Of a stretch of DNA of 64,000 nt, positions 9,083-16,931 are shown piece after piece. Source of the DNA: JAWKHR01 sp041394725 (GTDB lineage: Bacteria; Acidobacteriota; Vicinamibacteria; Vicinamibacterales; SCN-69-37); assembly GCA_041394725.1 (NCBI GenBank), contig JAWKHR010000034.1:6147-70146 (forward strand), given 5' to 3'. Numbering within the stretch: position 1 is the first letter of the stretch; each line of letters starts with the position of its first letter. Below the pieces are notes generated by a model. The model saw nothing but the letters and a program-made list of their open reading frames with translations, ran no database searches and was not told where the DNA came from. The translations under genes were made by a program, and so were the position numbers.

Positions 9083-9258
9083 CGATCGGGCTTTCACCGA
9101 TCGTGCCACGGGCGCACGCCGCCGGCTTCCGGCTGAGGCGGGCCGCCGGGTGCGCGGCGCGGGGAAATTCGCGCGGCGCCCGTCGTGCCGTTCGCGGCGG
9201 CGGCGAGCTGCGCGGACCCGGGCGTCCCGGGTCCGGCGCTCCTCACGCGCCCACGCGT

Positions 9259-9274
9259 TGGCACCGGACGTGCT
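9259..9274 (+). promoter_or_regulatory. sigma-54-like -24/-12 promoter for the CBS gene
   Basis: TGGCACCGGACGTGCT has a perfect -24 block and one mismatch in the -12 block, with GG and GC ten bases apart. The predicted start is near 9285, leaving about 48 bases of leader before the ATG at 9333. It lies in the 250-bp gap (9083-9332) between the divergent ATPase and CBS genes, where nothing else was recognised. Confidence 0.55.
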
Positions 9275-9332
9275 CCGCGTACTCGGCGGACTCGTCACAC
9301 GTTGCCGGCACCGGCAGAAAGCGAGGATCGCC

Positions 9333-9776
9333 ATGACCGTGGGAGACCTGTGTACGCGGATGGTCGTCACGGCCGACCCGGAGGAATCCATCTTCGACGC
9401 GGCGACGCGGATGCGTGACCTCCACGTGGGCGACCTGGTCGTGGTCGACGAGGACCAGCGCCCGATCGGCATCCTCACCGACCGCGACATCGTGGTCGGC
9501 GCGCTCGCCGACGGGATCGACCCCCTGGACGTGCCACGCGTCGGGGAGGTCATGACGCGGGACCTGGTCACGGCCATGCCGGACGAGTCGCTGAGCGACG
9601 TCCTGGGCCGGATGCGGGTGCACGGCATCCGGCGGCTGCCGGTCGTCTCCGCGTCGGGCCGGCTGGAGGGCCTGATCGCGCTCGACGACATCCTCGAGCA
9701 GATGTCGGCGGATCTCCGGGAACTGGCCGGGCTGGTCGCGCGCGAGCAGAAGCGCGAACGCGCGGTCCGCGCCTGA
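9333..9776 (+). CDS. tandem CBS-domain protein
   Basis: 147 residues, cytoplasmic, made almost entirely of two CBS domains: CTRMVVTADPEESIFDAATRM (about 6-60, with GILTDRDIV at its end) and VMTRDLVTAMPDESLSDVLG (about 73-130, with GLIALDDIL). CBS pairs sense adenine nucleotides, so a small energy-state sensor is likely; no effector domain is attached. A Lys/Arg-rich tail ends the protein. GAGG lies eight bases before the ATG. It is divergent from the cation ATPase, which may be a partner. Confidence 0.9.
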   Translation: MTVGDLCTRMVVTADPEESIFDAATRMRDLHVGDLVVVDEDQRPIGILTDRDIVVGALADGIDPLDVPRVGEVMTRDLVTAMPDESLSDVLGRMRVHGIRRLPVVSASGRLEGLIALDDILEQMSADLRELAGLVAREQKRERAVRA

Positions 9777-9893
9777 GGCGTCGCGTCCGGGACGCCCGCG
9801 TCGTGAAGGCGGGACGTGGCCGGCTCGCCCTCGCGGCGAAGGGCCGGGAATGCGGAGCGCGCGCGGGCGCGGCAATTGCACGCCACTCAGCGC

Positions 9894-11198
9894 ATGAGCA
9901 CCCGCGTTCCCGTGACCTTTGCGCTCCTGATTGCCACCTCGTCCCTGCTCGCCGCCGACTCGCCCATGTTTCGTGGCACTCCGGCCCACACGGGCGTTTC
10001 GTCGTCACCGGCGCCTGCGCTCGCCACGCTCAAGTGGGCGTTTTCGACGAAGGCCCGGATCGTCTCCACGCCGGCCGTGGCCGACGGCGTCGCCTACGTC
10101 GGCAGCGCCGACCACCGCCTGTACGCGATACGCGTCGCCGACGGGTCGCAGATCTGGGCCTTCCAGACCGGGCTCGGCGTGGACGCCTCGCCGGCCGTCG
10201 CCGGCGGCCGCGTCTACGTCGCCAGCCGCGACGGATTCGTGTACGCCGTCTCGGCGGCGTCCGGCGAACTGGTGTGGAAGTTCGCCACAGGTGGTGAGCG
10301 ACGCTTCACGGCGCCCGGCATCCACGGGCTGCAGCCGGCGACCGAGATGATGCCGGACCCGTTCGACTTCTTCCTCTCCTCGCCCACGGTCGTGGACGGC
10401 ACGGTCTACATCGGCAGCGGCGATCACCGCGTGTACGCGCTCGACGCCGCGACCGGCGCGGTCCGCTGGTCCTTCGAGACGGGCGACGTCGTGCACGCGA
10501 CGCCGGCCGTGGCCGACGGCGTCGTCTACATCGGGAGCTGGGATCGATACCTGTACGCGCTCGACGCGGCCACGGGTCGCCAGATCTGGAAGTTCGAGAC
10601 GGGAGACGATCGGCAGATCTACAACCAGATCGGCATCGCGAGTTCCGCGGCGGTGGCCGACGGCGTCGTCCTCGTCGGCTGTCGCGACGGCCACTTCTAC
10701 GCGGTCGACGCGAAGACGGGCCGCCAGCGGTGGGCCGAGGACAACAAGGGCGGCTGGGTCATCGCCTCCCCGGCCGTCCGCGACGGCATCGTCTACTTCC
10801 CGACGTCCGACGGCACCCAGTTCAAGGCCATCCGAATCGCCACCGGCGAGCTGGTCTGGCGGACCGTCAACCGGACCGTCTCGTTCTCGTCCCCCGTCAT
10901 CGCGGGCGATCGCGTGTACTTCGGATCGCACGACGGCCTGCTCAACGTCCTGGACCTGCGCACCGGCGCGCGCGTGGGATCGTTCGCGACGGCGGGCCAT
11001 ACGGCCAACCACGAGCGGTACCTGGACGCCGAGGGGCGGATGAACAACGCCGCGATCTTCACGGACCGCACGCTCGACAGCGTCGTCATCGGCCTCGACC
11101 GCCAGTTCACGCTGGGCAGCGTGCTCTCGTCGCCCGTCATCGTGGACGGCGTGGCCTACTTCGGCAGCACGGACGGGCACCTGTACGCCGTGCAGTAG
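9894..11198 (+). CDS. exported PQQ-like beta-propeller repeat protein
   Basis: 434 residues with a signal peptide (1-22, cleavage near LLAADSP). The rest is about seven to eight blades, each with the pattern AVADGVVYIGS..D..LYALDAATG..IWKFETG, as in PQQ-binding-like/BamB-like propellers. No catalytic domain, haem site or quinoprotein-dehydrogenase active-site pattern was seen, so it is a periplasmic or surface scaffold rather than a demonstrated dehydrogenase. The ATG at 9894 was chosen because the signal peptide begins there; upstream in-frame codons look non-coding. Confidence 0.8.
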   Translation: MSTRVPVTFALLIATSSLLAADSPMFRGTPAHTGVSSSPAPALATLKWAFSTKARIVSTPAVADGVAYVGSADHRLYAIRVADGSQIWAFQTGLGVDASPAVAGGRVYVASRDGFVYAVSAASGELVWKFATGGERRFTAPGIHGLQPATEMMPDPFDFFLSSPTVVDGTVYIGSGDHRVYALDAATGAVRWSFETGDVVHATPAVADGVVYIGSWDRYLYALDAATGRQIWKFETGDDRQIYNQIGIASSAAVADGVVLVGCRDGHFYAVDAKTGRQRWAEDNKGGWVIASPAVRDGIVYFPTSDGTQFKAIRIATGELVWRTVNRTVSFSSPVIAGDRVYFGSHDGLLNVLDLRTGARVGSFATAGHTANHERYLDAEGRMNNAAIFTDRTLDSVVIGLDRQFTLGSVLSSPVIVDGVAYFGSTDGHLYAVQ

Positions 11199-11272
11199 GC
11201 GTCCCCAGCCGGACCGACGTCGATCAGCTGGATCCGGACGTGGCCGGAGCCGGACAGCGGCGTCCCCACACT

Positions 11273-11321
11273 TGTCGAGCGTCTACAAGGGAACCTGACG
11301 CTACTGTCGAGCGTCTACAAG
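11273..11321 (+). promoter_or_regulatory. two direct copies of a dyad operator-like sequence before the sulfur operon
   Basis: TGTCGAGCGTCTACAAG occurs at 11273-11289 and again at 11305-11321, 32 bp apart (about three helical turns). The first 15 bases are an imperfect palindrome, TGTnGAnnnTCnACA. The pair lies 28 bp before the ATG at 11349, as expected for a repressor or activator of this operon. No regulator gene is adjacent. Confidence 0.55.
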
Positions 11322-11348
11322 AGTGACGCGTCTGCTCCTGGAGGTGAC

Positions 11349-12284
11349 ATGCGCCGACTCCTGCCGTTTGCCCTGTGCTCGTGCCTCGCGCTCCTCGCGG
11401 CCCCCGTGGCCGCGCAGACCGCCGCCGCCCGCGACGCGATGGTCGTGTCCGCCGGCTGGCTCGCGGACCACCTGCACGACCCGAACCTCGTCCTCTTTCA
11501 CGTCGGCGTGGCCGGCGAGTACCCGGCGGCCCACATCCCGGGGGCGCGCCTCGTCTCCACCGCTGACCTCTCGGCACCTCGCGCCCGTCAGACCGACGGC
11601 TCTCCGGCGCCCGGGCTGGCGCTCGAGATGCCGGATCCCGAGGCGATGCGGGCGAAGCTCCAGTCGCTCGGCGTCTCGGACGACTCGAAGATCGTCGTCT
11701 ACTTCGCCAAGGACTGGCTCTCGCCCGCGACGCGCATCGTCTTCGCGCTCGACTGGGCGGGCCTCGGGGCGAACACGGTGATGCTCGACGGCGGCATGCC
11801 GGCGTGGACCGCGGCGGGTCACCCGACGACCGGCGAGGTGCCGGCCGCCCGGACGGGACGGCTGAAGCCGATCCGGCCGCGCCCGGTCATCGTGGACGCC
11901 GCCTTCGTGCAGGCCGTCGCGCGCACGCCGCACACCGCGCTCGTCGACGCACGCACCGGCGTCTTCTACGACGGCGTGGAACCCAGCGGTGACGGCGGCG
12001 AGAAGGGCCACATCGCCGGCGCGGGCAGCGTGCCGTTCACGGCCGTCTTCGACGATGCCGGCGCGCTGAAACCGGCGGCGGAGCTCGAGGCGATCTTCTC
12101 CCGGGCGGGCGTGCAACCGGGTGACACCGTCGTCGGCTACTGCCACATCGGCCAGCAGGCGACGGCCATGCTCTTCGCGGCGCGTTCGATCGGGCATCCC
12201 GTCAGGCTCTACGACGGCTCGATGGACGACTGGCTGAAGCGCAAGCTGCCCCTCGAGTTGCCGAAGGGGGGAGGCGGCCGGTGA
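11349..12284 (+). CDS. exported two-domain sulfurtransferase (rhodanese)
   Basis: 311 residues with a signal peptide (1-23, ending AAPVAAQ). Two rhodanese domains: the N-terminal one (about 30-150) lacks a cysteine at the active-site position, as usual in tandem rhodaneses. The C-terminal one (about 175-305) carries the catalytic loop GYCHIGQQA with Cys265. Such enzymes transfer sulfane sulfur from thiosulfate or 3-mercaptopyruvate to a thiophilic acceptor, here in the periplasm. GGAGGTGAC precedes the ATG. It heads an operon with two YeeE/YedE half-transporters, overlapping the next gene as GTGA, so thiosulfate handling is the likely pathway. Confidence 0.88.
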   Translation: MRRLLPFALCSCLALLAAPVAAQTAAARDAMVVSAGWLADHLHDPNLVLFHVGVAGEYPAAHIPGARLVSTADLSAPRARQTDGSPAPGLALEMPDPEAMRAKLQSLGVSDDSKIVVYFAKDWLSPATRIVFALDWAGLGANTVMLDGGMPAWTAAGHPTTGEVPAARTGRLKPIRPRPVIVDAAFVQAVARTPHTALVDARTGVFYDGVEPSGDGGEKGHIAGAGSVPFTAVFDDAGALKPAAELEAIFSRAGVQPGDTVVGYCHIGQQATAMLFAARSIGHPVRLYDGSMDDWLKRKLPLELPKGGGGR

Positions 12285-12829
12285 GCCACCGCGGCCTCGC
12301 GGCGCCGCCGCGGGGCGGCGCGCCGAGGCCCTACGCCGACCCGTACGTGGCCGGCGTGGGCCTCGGCCTCGTCCTCACGGCGGCGTTCGCGCTGGCGGGC
12401 CGGGGACTCGGCGCGTCTGGCGCGTTCGCCGCCGGCGCGACCGCGCTCGTCCACGCCGTCTCACCCGACCAGGCGGCGGCGAGTCCGTACCTCTCGCGCT
12501 ACCTCGACGCCGCCGTGGCGCCGTGGCGCGACTGGCTCGTCGTCGAGATCGCCGGCGCCATCGCGGGCGGCTGGCTGTCGGCCCGACTCGCGGGCCGGCT
12601 GGCGCTGGTCGTGGAGCGCGGGCCGCGCCTGGCGCCGGGGCCGCGCCTGGCGTTTGCCGGCCTGGGCGGCGCGGCGATGGGCGTCGGCGCGGTGCTCGCG
12701 CGCGGCTGCACCAGCGGTCAGGCGCTGACGGGCGGCGCACTGCTGAGCGTCGGCAGCTGGCTGTTCATCACCGGCGCGTTCGCCTCGGCCTACCTGGTCG
12801 CGCCGCTGGCACGGAGGCTGTGGCGATGA
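12281..12829 (+). CDS. YeeE/YedE-family sulfur transport protein, first half
   Basis: 182 residues with about four hydrophobic segments. The RGCTSGQALTGGALLS signature near residues 142-157 is the conserved cysteine motif of YeeE/YedE (DUF395) thiosulfate transporters, in which Cys relays thiosulfate across the membrane. Here the usual single protein is split into two genes, of which this is the first. The GTG start at 12281 overlaps the sulfurtransferase stop, and its own stop overlaps the next ATG, so all three are coupled. Confidence 0.85.
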   Translation: MSHRGLAAPPRGGAPRPYADPYVAGVGLGLVLTAAFALAGRGLGASGAFAAGATALVHAVSPDQAAASPYLSRYLDAAVAPWRDWLVVEIAGAIAGGWLSARLAGRLALVVERGPRLAPGPRLAFAGLGGAAMGVGAVLARGCTSGQALTGGALLSVGSWLFITGAFASAYLVAPLARRLWR

Positions 12830-13371
12830 CCGACAGCGTGGTGCTCGCCTTCGGCATCGGCCTGGCCTTCGGCTGGGCGCTCGAACGCGCGGGCCTCGGC
12901 AGCGCGCGCAAGCTGGTCGGGCAGTTCTACCTGACCGACTTCACCGTCTTCAAGGTCATGTTCAGCGCGATCGTCACGGCGATGCTGGGCGTGTTCTGGC
13001 TGGGCCGGCTGGGCGTCGTGGACGTCGCGGCCATCTACGTGCCCGAGACGTACGTCCTGCCGCAACTCGCGGGCGGCGCGCTCTTCGGCGTCGGCTTCGT
13101 CGTCGCCGGCCTGTGTCCGGGAACGTCGTGCGTCGCCGCGGCGACCGGTCGGGGCGACGGCCTGGCGACGGTCATCGGGTTGCTGGGCGGCGTCCTCGCC
13201 GCCGGCGCGGCGTTCCCCGCGATGGCCGCGTTCTACGAGAGCTCCGCGCGCGGCACCTGGCAGTGGCCGCAAGCCCTCGGCCTGCCGTACGGCGTCGTCG
13301 TGTTCCTGGTCGTGCTGATGGCCCTCGGTGGGTTCCGGCTGGTCGAACGGCTGGAGCGGCGGGCGTCGTGA
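12826..13371 (+). CDS. YeeE/YedE-family sulfur transport protein, second half
   Basis: 181 residues, about four to five membrane segments. It has the second family signature, GLCPGTSCVAAATGRGDG, near residues 97-114, with two cysteines. The pattern GLAFGWALERAGLGSARKLVGQFYLTDFTVFKVM is typical of the N-terminus of this half. With the preceding gene it should form a heteromeric inner-membrane channel for thiosulfate or a related sulfur species. The ATG at 12826 overlaps the previous stop as ATGA. Confidence 0.85.
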   Translation: MTDSVVLAFGIGLAFGWALERAGLGSARKLVGQFYLTDFTVFKVMFSAIVTAMLGVFWLGRLGVVDVAAIYVPETYVLPQLAGGALFGVGFVVAGLCPGTSCVAAATGRGDGLATVIGLLGGVLAAGAAFPAMAAFYESSARGTWQWPQALGLPYGVVVFLVVLMALGGFRLVERLERRAS

Positions 13372-13425
13372 CGCGACGGTGGCTGGCGCGGGCGTCATGA
13401 CGAGCCGGTGGCTGGCGTGGGCGGC
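13368..13425 (+). repeat. 29-bp tandem duplication across a gene start
   Basis: The segments 13368-13396 and 13397-13425 are near-identical. The first begins with GTG and encodes a 10-residue ORF that overlaps both the YeeE stop (GTGA) and the next ATG (ATGA). The second begins with the ATG of the rhodanese-like gene. The start region appears to have been duplicated, leaving a coupled mini-ORF. Confidence 0.8.
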
Positions 13426-14008
13426 GCTCCTGATCGGCGGCCTCTCCGCCGTCGCCGGCAGTCCGTACCTCGCGGCGCGCGGACAGGTGGACGTCGAGGC
13501 CCTGGCCGCGACGGCCGCCCGCGGAGAGGACCGGGTCGGCGCGGTCGAGCTCGCGACGTGGATTCACGATCGCGAGCCGGGCCTGCGCGTGATCGACGTG
13601 CGCTCGCGCGAGGCGTACGACGCCGACCGGATTCCCGGCGCCGAGCACGTCCCCCTCGGCGCGATCGGACGGACCCGCTTCACGCACGACCAGCCGATCG
13701 TCGTGTACGCCGACGATGGCACGGAGGCGGCGGAGGCGTGGGTACTGCTGCGCGCCGCCGGCCTGCGCCGGGTGTTCTTCCTGCGCGGTGGCCTGGCCGC
13801 GTGGCTCGACGAGGTCCTCGAGCCCACGCTCGCCGCCGACGCGGATGCCGAGGCGCGCGCGGCGTTCGCGCGCGTGGCCGGGCTGAGCCGCTACTTCGGC
13901 GGTCGCCCCCGAGGCGGCGCGTCGGCCGGGACCGACGCGGGCACCGGCGGCCCGAGCGGCGCCGACACGGCCGATCGCCTGGCCCACCTCAAGCGGCGCG
14001 GCTGCTGA
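13397..14008 (+). CDS. exported rhodanese-fold protein lacking the catalytic cysteine
   Basis: 203 residues with an N-terminal signal/anchor (1-25). One rhodanese domain (about 45-145) shows LRVIDVRSREAYDADRIPGAEHVPL and FFLRGGLAAWLDEV. At the active-site loop, where IVVYC is expected, the sequence is IVVYADDGTEAAEAW, with Ala105 in place of Cys. It is therefore probably not a sulfurtransferase by the standard mechanism. A cysteine is the last residue (HLKRRGC). As the final gene of the sulfur operon it may bind or present a sulfur carrier rather than catalyse. The gene is convergent with the radical SAM gene, 7 bp away. Confidence 0.75.
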   Translation: MTSRWLAWAALLIGGLSAVAGSPYLAARGQVDVEALAATAARGEDRVGAVELATWIHDREPGLRVIDVRSREAYDADRIPGAEHVPLGAIGRTRFTHDQPIVVYADDGTEAAEAWVLLRAAGLRRVFFLRGGLAAWLDEVLEPTLAADADAEARAAFARVAGLSRYFGGRPRGGASAGTDAGTGGPSGADTADRLAHLKRRGC

Positions 14009-14015
14009 CGGCCTC

Positions 14016-15707
14016 TCACCGGAGCAGCACTGGCACGCCGGCGGCCTCCGGCGCCTCGAACCGGACGGCCGCGTCGCGGCGCGGCCGGCGATCGACGAAC
14101 GTCGGCGGTTCGAGGTGACGTCCTCCCGCATGACGGGCTTCCCGCCTGGCGCTCCAGAGCAGCACGGGCCCCAGCGTACGGTTCACCAGCCGGGTCGTGG
14201 GGCCGAACGCCTCCTCGACGTCGTGGGCGAGCGCGTCGATGCGACGCGCCATGACCGGGTTGGCCGGCGCGAGCCACCGCGCCATCGCCCAGAGCGCCGC
14301 GCCGTACCCCAGGCGCAACGACGCCGCCGAGACGGCCACGCGCGCCCTGACGCGCGCATCCGGATCGTCGGCGTACCGCCGCCACCGGACGAACATCGTC
14401 CGCATCAGGCGGTAGAGGCTCGGCCCGTTGCGATCGAAGTCGACCTGGAAGGCATGGTCGAGCACCCGCTTCGACTCGTCGCGCCCGATCGCGGGGTGCC
14501 GGAAGTTGAACTGGTACTGGCCGTGGACGTCGGCCAGGTCCACGTCGAGGAGGCGTCCCTCGGCGGCCATCCGCGCGTGGAGCGGCGTGCCGGGGATCGG
14601 CGTGAAGAGCATGAACTGGTGGAAGACCGTGTCGTGCGCGACGGCCCGATCGATGTCGGTCATCACCGACTCCGGCGTGTGATGCTCGAGCCCGACGATC
14701 GTGGAGCCGTGGACGCAGATGCCGTGCGCCTGGAGGTCCCGGACCAGCGCGCGCGTGTCCGTGCCGGACAGCTTCTCGTAGGGCGCCTCGGACGATTCCA
14801 GGCCGAGCCAGATCCACTCGACGCCGAGCTCGACGAGTTCTCGCACGTCGTATCGACGAATCGCATTGGCCGAGGAGAACACGTAGAGCGCCCACGCCTT
14901 GCCCGCGGCCTTCATGCAGGCGAGCAGTTCCAGGGCGCGACGGCGGTAGAGCAGGAAGTTCTCGTCCATCATGAAGAACGCGCGTACGCCGAGCCGCCGC
15001 TCGACGTCGCACATCACCCGGAACAGGTCCTCGCCGCGCTCGTAGAAGTTGACGAAGCGCCCCTTGCCGCCGAAGAAAGCCGAGGTGGTGCAGAACTCGC
15101 ACCCGAGCGGACAGCCGACCGACGGCACGATCGTCGCCGCCGGACTGCCGCCGCCGCGCGGGCTTCGCAGCCCCAGGACCCGGAAGCCCACCGAGGACCG
15201 GATCGCGGGGTGGACGATCGGTCGGTCCGGATCGTCCCCGAGGAACCGCCGCATCCAGGCGATGCCCTCGCCGCGGACGATGTGGTCCGCGTCGATCAGG
15301 CGCTCGATGTCGGGAATCGCGGTCACGTGCCCGCCGACGACGATCGCCGACGCCGGCGAGTAGCGGCGAACCAGGCGGCACATCTCGCGAATCTTGCCGA
15401 CGTTGACCACGATGCCGGAGAGTCCGACCACGTCGTACCGCCCCCGGCGCAGCTCGCGGATGAACCGCTCGCGCGTCGGGAAGTCGAGCAGCGTGGTGGC
15501 GGCGCTGACGTTCTCCTGGATGAACATCAGCCCCCACGACCGGTGGAACATCCGGAGCGAGCACGGCCCCTGCGCGCGCGTCACCTGGTTGTGGTACAGC
15601 TCCATCGGGTTGATCGCGCGCGAGCCGTAGTCATCGTCGCGGGCAAACGGCTTGAACACCGAGGACAGCAGCACGCGGGCCGCGGGGCCCCTGGGATGCG
15701 GGATCAC
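14016..15707 (-). CDS. B12-binding-domain radical SAM protein
   Basis: 563 residues. The N-terminal part (about 60-180) is a cobalamin-binding-like Rossmann region (YDVVGLSGIVVNVGKI, AIVVGGHVTAIPDIE). The radical SAM core has the [4Fe-4S] motif CPLGCEFC near 217-224 (CxxxCxxC), MMDENFLLY, WIWLGLESSEAPYEKLSGT and IVGLEHHTPES. The helical C-terminus (about 440-563) is unassigned. The class includes methyltransferases and other radical enzymes acting on lipids, hopanoids or secondary metabolites; the substrate cannot be told. GTG start at 15707 with GGAGGCGAC just before it and a -10-like TATCCT on the minus strand at 15726-15731. Confidence 0.85.
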   Translation of the reverse strand: MIPHPRGPAARVLLSSVFKPFARDDDYGSRAINPMELYHNQVTRAQGPCSLRMFHRSWGLMFIQENVSAATTLLDFPTRERFIRELRRGRYDVVGLSGIVVNVGKIREMCRLVRRYSPASAIVVGGHVTAIPDIERLIDADHIVRGEGIAWMRRFLGDDPDRPIVHPAIRSSVGFRVLGLRSPRGGGSPAATIVPSVGCPLGCEFCTTSAFFGGKGRFVNFYERGEDLFRVMCDVERRLGVRAFFMMDENFLLYRRRALELLACMKAAGKAWALYVFSSANAIRRYDVRELVELGVEWIWLGLESSEAPYEKLSGTDTRALVRDLQAHGICVHGSTIVGLEHHTPESVMTDIDRAVAHDTVFHQFMLFTPIPGTPLHARMAAEGRLLDVDLADVHGQYQFNFRHPAIGRDESKRVLDHAFQVDFDRNGPSLYRLMRTMFVRWRRYADDPDARVRARVAVSAASLRLGYGAALWAMARWLAPANPVMARRIDALAHDVEEAFGPTTRLVNRTLGPVLLWSARREARHAGGRHLEPPTFVDRRPRRDAAVRFEAPEAAGVPVLLR

Positions 15708-15824
15708 GTCGCCTCCGTTCCCGCGAGGATACGCCCCGGCGATGGTGATCGCGCGCCGGGTCCAGAACTCTTACGATCGAGCCGCCATGCCCGGACCCGC
15801 CGGACGCTCCGGACACGCCGACGG

Positions 15825-15830
15825 CATAAT
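15825..15830 (+). promoter_or_regulatory. candidate -10 element of a leaderless transcript
   Basis: CATAAT lies exactly six bases before the ATG at 15837, with no ribosome site between. This matches the spacing seen at 2273-2278 on the other strand. Confidence 0.4.
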
Positions 15831-15836
15831 GACCCC

Positions 15837-16784
15837 ATGCGCCCGCACGCCCTGCTGCTGCCGATTCTCCTCGTGGCCCTGCTGGTTCCGGCCTGCGACC
15901 GCGCGGTTGATCCCGCGACCGGCGACGACGCCGGCGTCTCGACGGCCCGCCTGATCGGCCAGGCGCGCGACCTCGATCTCGCCGGGCGCCACGCCGAGGC
16001 CATCCCGATCTTCCGGCGGGCGCTGGCGCGCGATGCGGACAGCTTCGACGCGCACTACGGGCTGGCGCGCGCGCTCGACCTGGACGGCCAGTACGCGGAG
16101 GCGCGCGAGCACTTCACCCGCGCGATCGCCCTGGCCTCGGACTCCACGCGCGAGCAGGCGCAGCGGATGCTGGGCATCGCCTGGACCTTTGCCGGCGATG
16201 CCGGCGAGGCGGCCCCCTGGTTCCGCCGCGTCTACGACGCGCGTCTCGCGGCCGGCAACCTGCTGGACGCCGCCGACGTCGCCAGTGAACTGGGACGCGT
16301 CTACCTGGAGCTGGACGACGTGGACCAGGCCGAGACGTGGTATCGAACCGGATTCGAGACCTCGGAACGGGAACCCGGCCGTACGCCGGCCCAGGTGAAC
16401 CTCGCGGCGTTCCGGTGGGCCCACGCGCAGGCGCGGATCGCCGCCCGCCGCGGGTCCGAGGCCGAGGCGCGGCGCCGGATGGCCGCCGCCCGCGAGATCC
16501 TGGATCGCGGCGGCAACGACGACCAGCGGATCCAGTATGCCTACCTGGCCGGCTACGTCGAGTACTCCCTGGGCCACGACCGCGCCGCCATCGAGGCACT
16601 CGAACGGGCGGACCAGGAGGATCCCTTCATCCTGCTGCTCCTCGCCCGCGCGCACGAGCGGCTCGGCGAGGTCGATGCCGCGCACGCGTACTACGCGCGC
16701 GTGCTCGCCTCGAGCTCGCACGCCGTGAACAACGCGTTCGCGCGGCCCGCGGCGCGGCGCGCACTCGACCCTGCGATCCGGTAA
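15837..16784 (+). CDS. TPR lipoprotein
   Basis: 315 residues. A lipoprotein signal (LLVALLVPAC, Cys near residue 20) suggests membrane anchoring. Then about six TPR-like helical hairpins: AEAIPIFRRALARDADSFDAHYGLARALDLDGQYAEAREHF and similar segments to the end (AAIEALERADQEDPFILLLL). TPR proteins bind partner proteins; no enzymatic domain is present. It is transcribed away from the radical SAM gene and stands alone. No Shine-Dalgarno precedes the ATG. Confidence 0.8.
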   Translation: MRPHALLLPILLVALLVPACDRAVDPATGDDAGVSTARLIGQARDLDLAGRHAEAIPIFRRALARDADSFDAHYGLARALDLDGQYAEAREHFTRAIALASDSTREQAQRMLGIAWTFAGDAGEAAPWFRRVYDARLAAGNLLDAADVASELGRVYLELDDVDQAETWYRTGFETSEREPGRTPAQVNLAAFRWAHAQARIAARRGSEAEARRRMAAAREILDRGGNDDQRIQYAYLAGYVEYSLGHDRAAIEALERADQEDPFILLLLARAHERLGEVDAAHAYYARVLASSSHAVNNAFARPAARRALDPAIR

Positions 16785-16836
16785 CACCGGCCGCCCTCGT
16801 GCCTCGCCATCCGCGGCGGGCTGGCGACCGGCGGGC

Positions 16837-16852
16837 TGGCACGGCTCTTGAA
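16837..16852 (+). promoter_or_regulatory. sigma-54-like -24/-12 promoter for the BON-domain gene
   Basis: TGGCACGGCTCTTGAA matches the full TGGCACG block and TTG of the -12 block, but the -12 C is A. It lies in the 147-bp gap upstream of the ATG at 16932; the predicted start is near 16863. Confidence 0.45.
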
Positions 16853-16931
16853 CCCCTGATCCCCATCGTGCGGATCCCTCCATCCGCATGGGGCGGATGG
16901 CGTGTGGACGCACGAGAAAGGAGAGTTCCGC

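Noticed and set aside
9092..9108. Sigma-54-like sequence on the minus strand before the cation ATPase
   Set aside because: TGGCACG is perfect but the -12 block reads GTGAA (two mismatches), and the start would fall on the ATG itself. Too weak to list beside the better sites.
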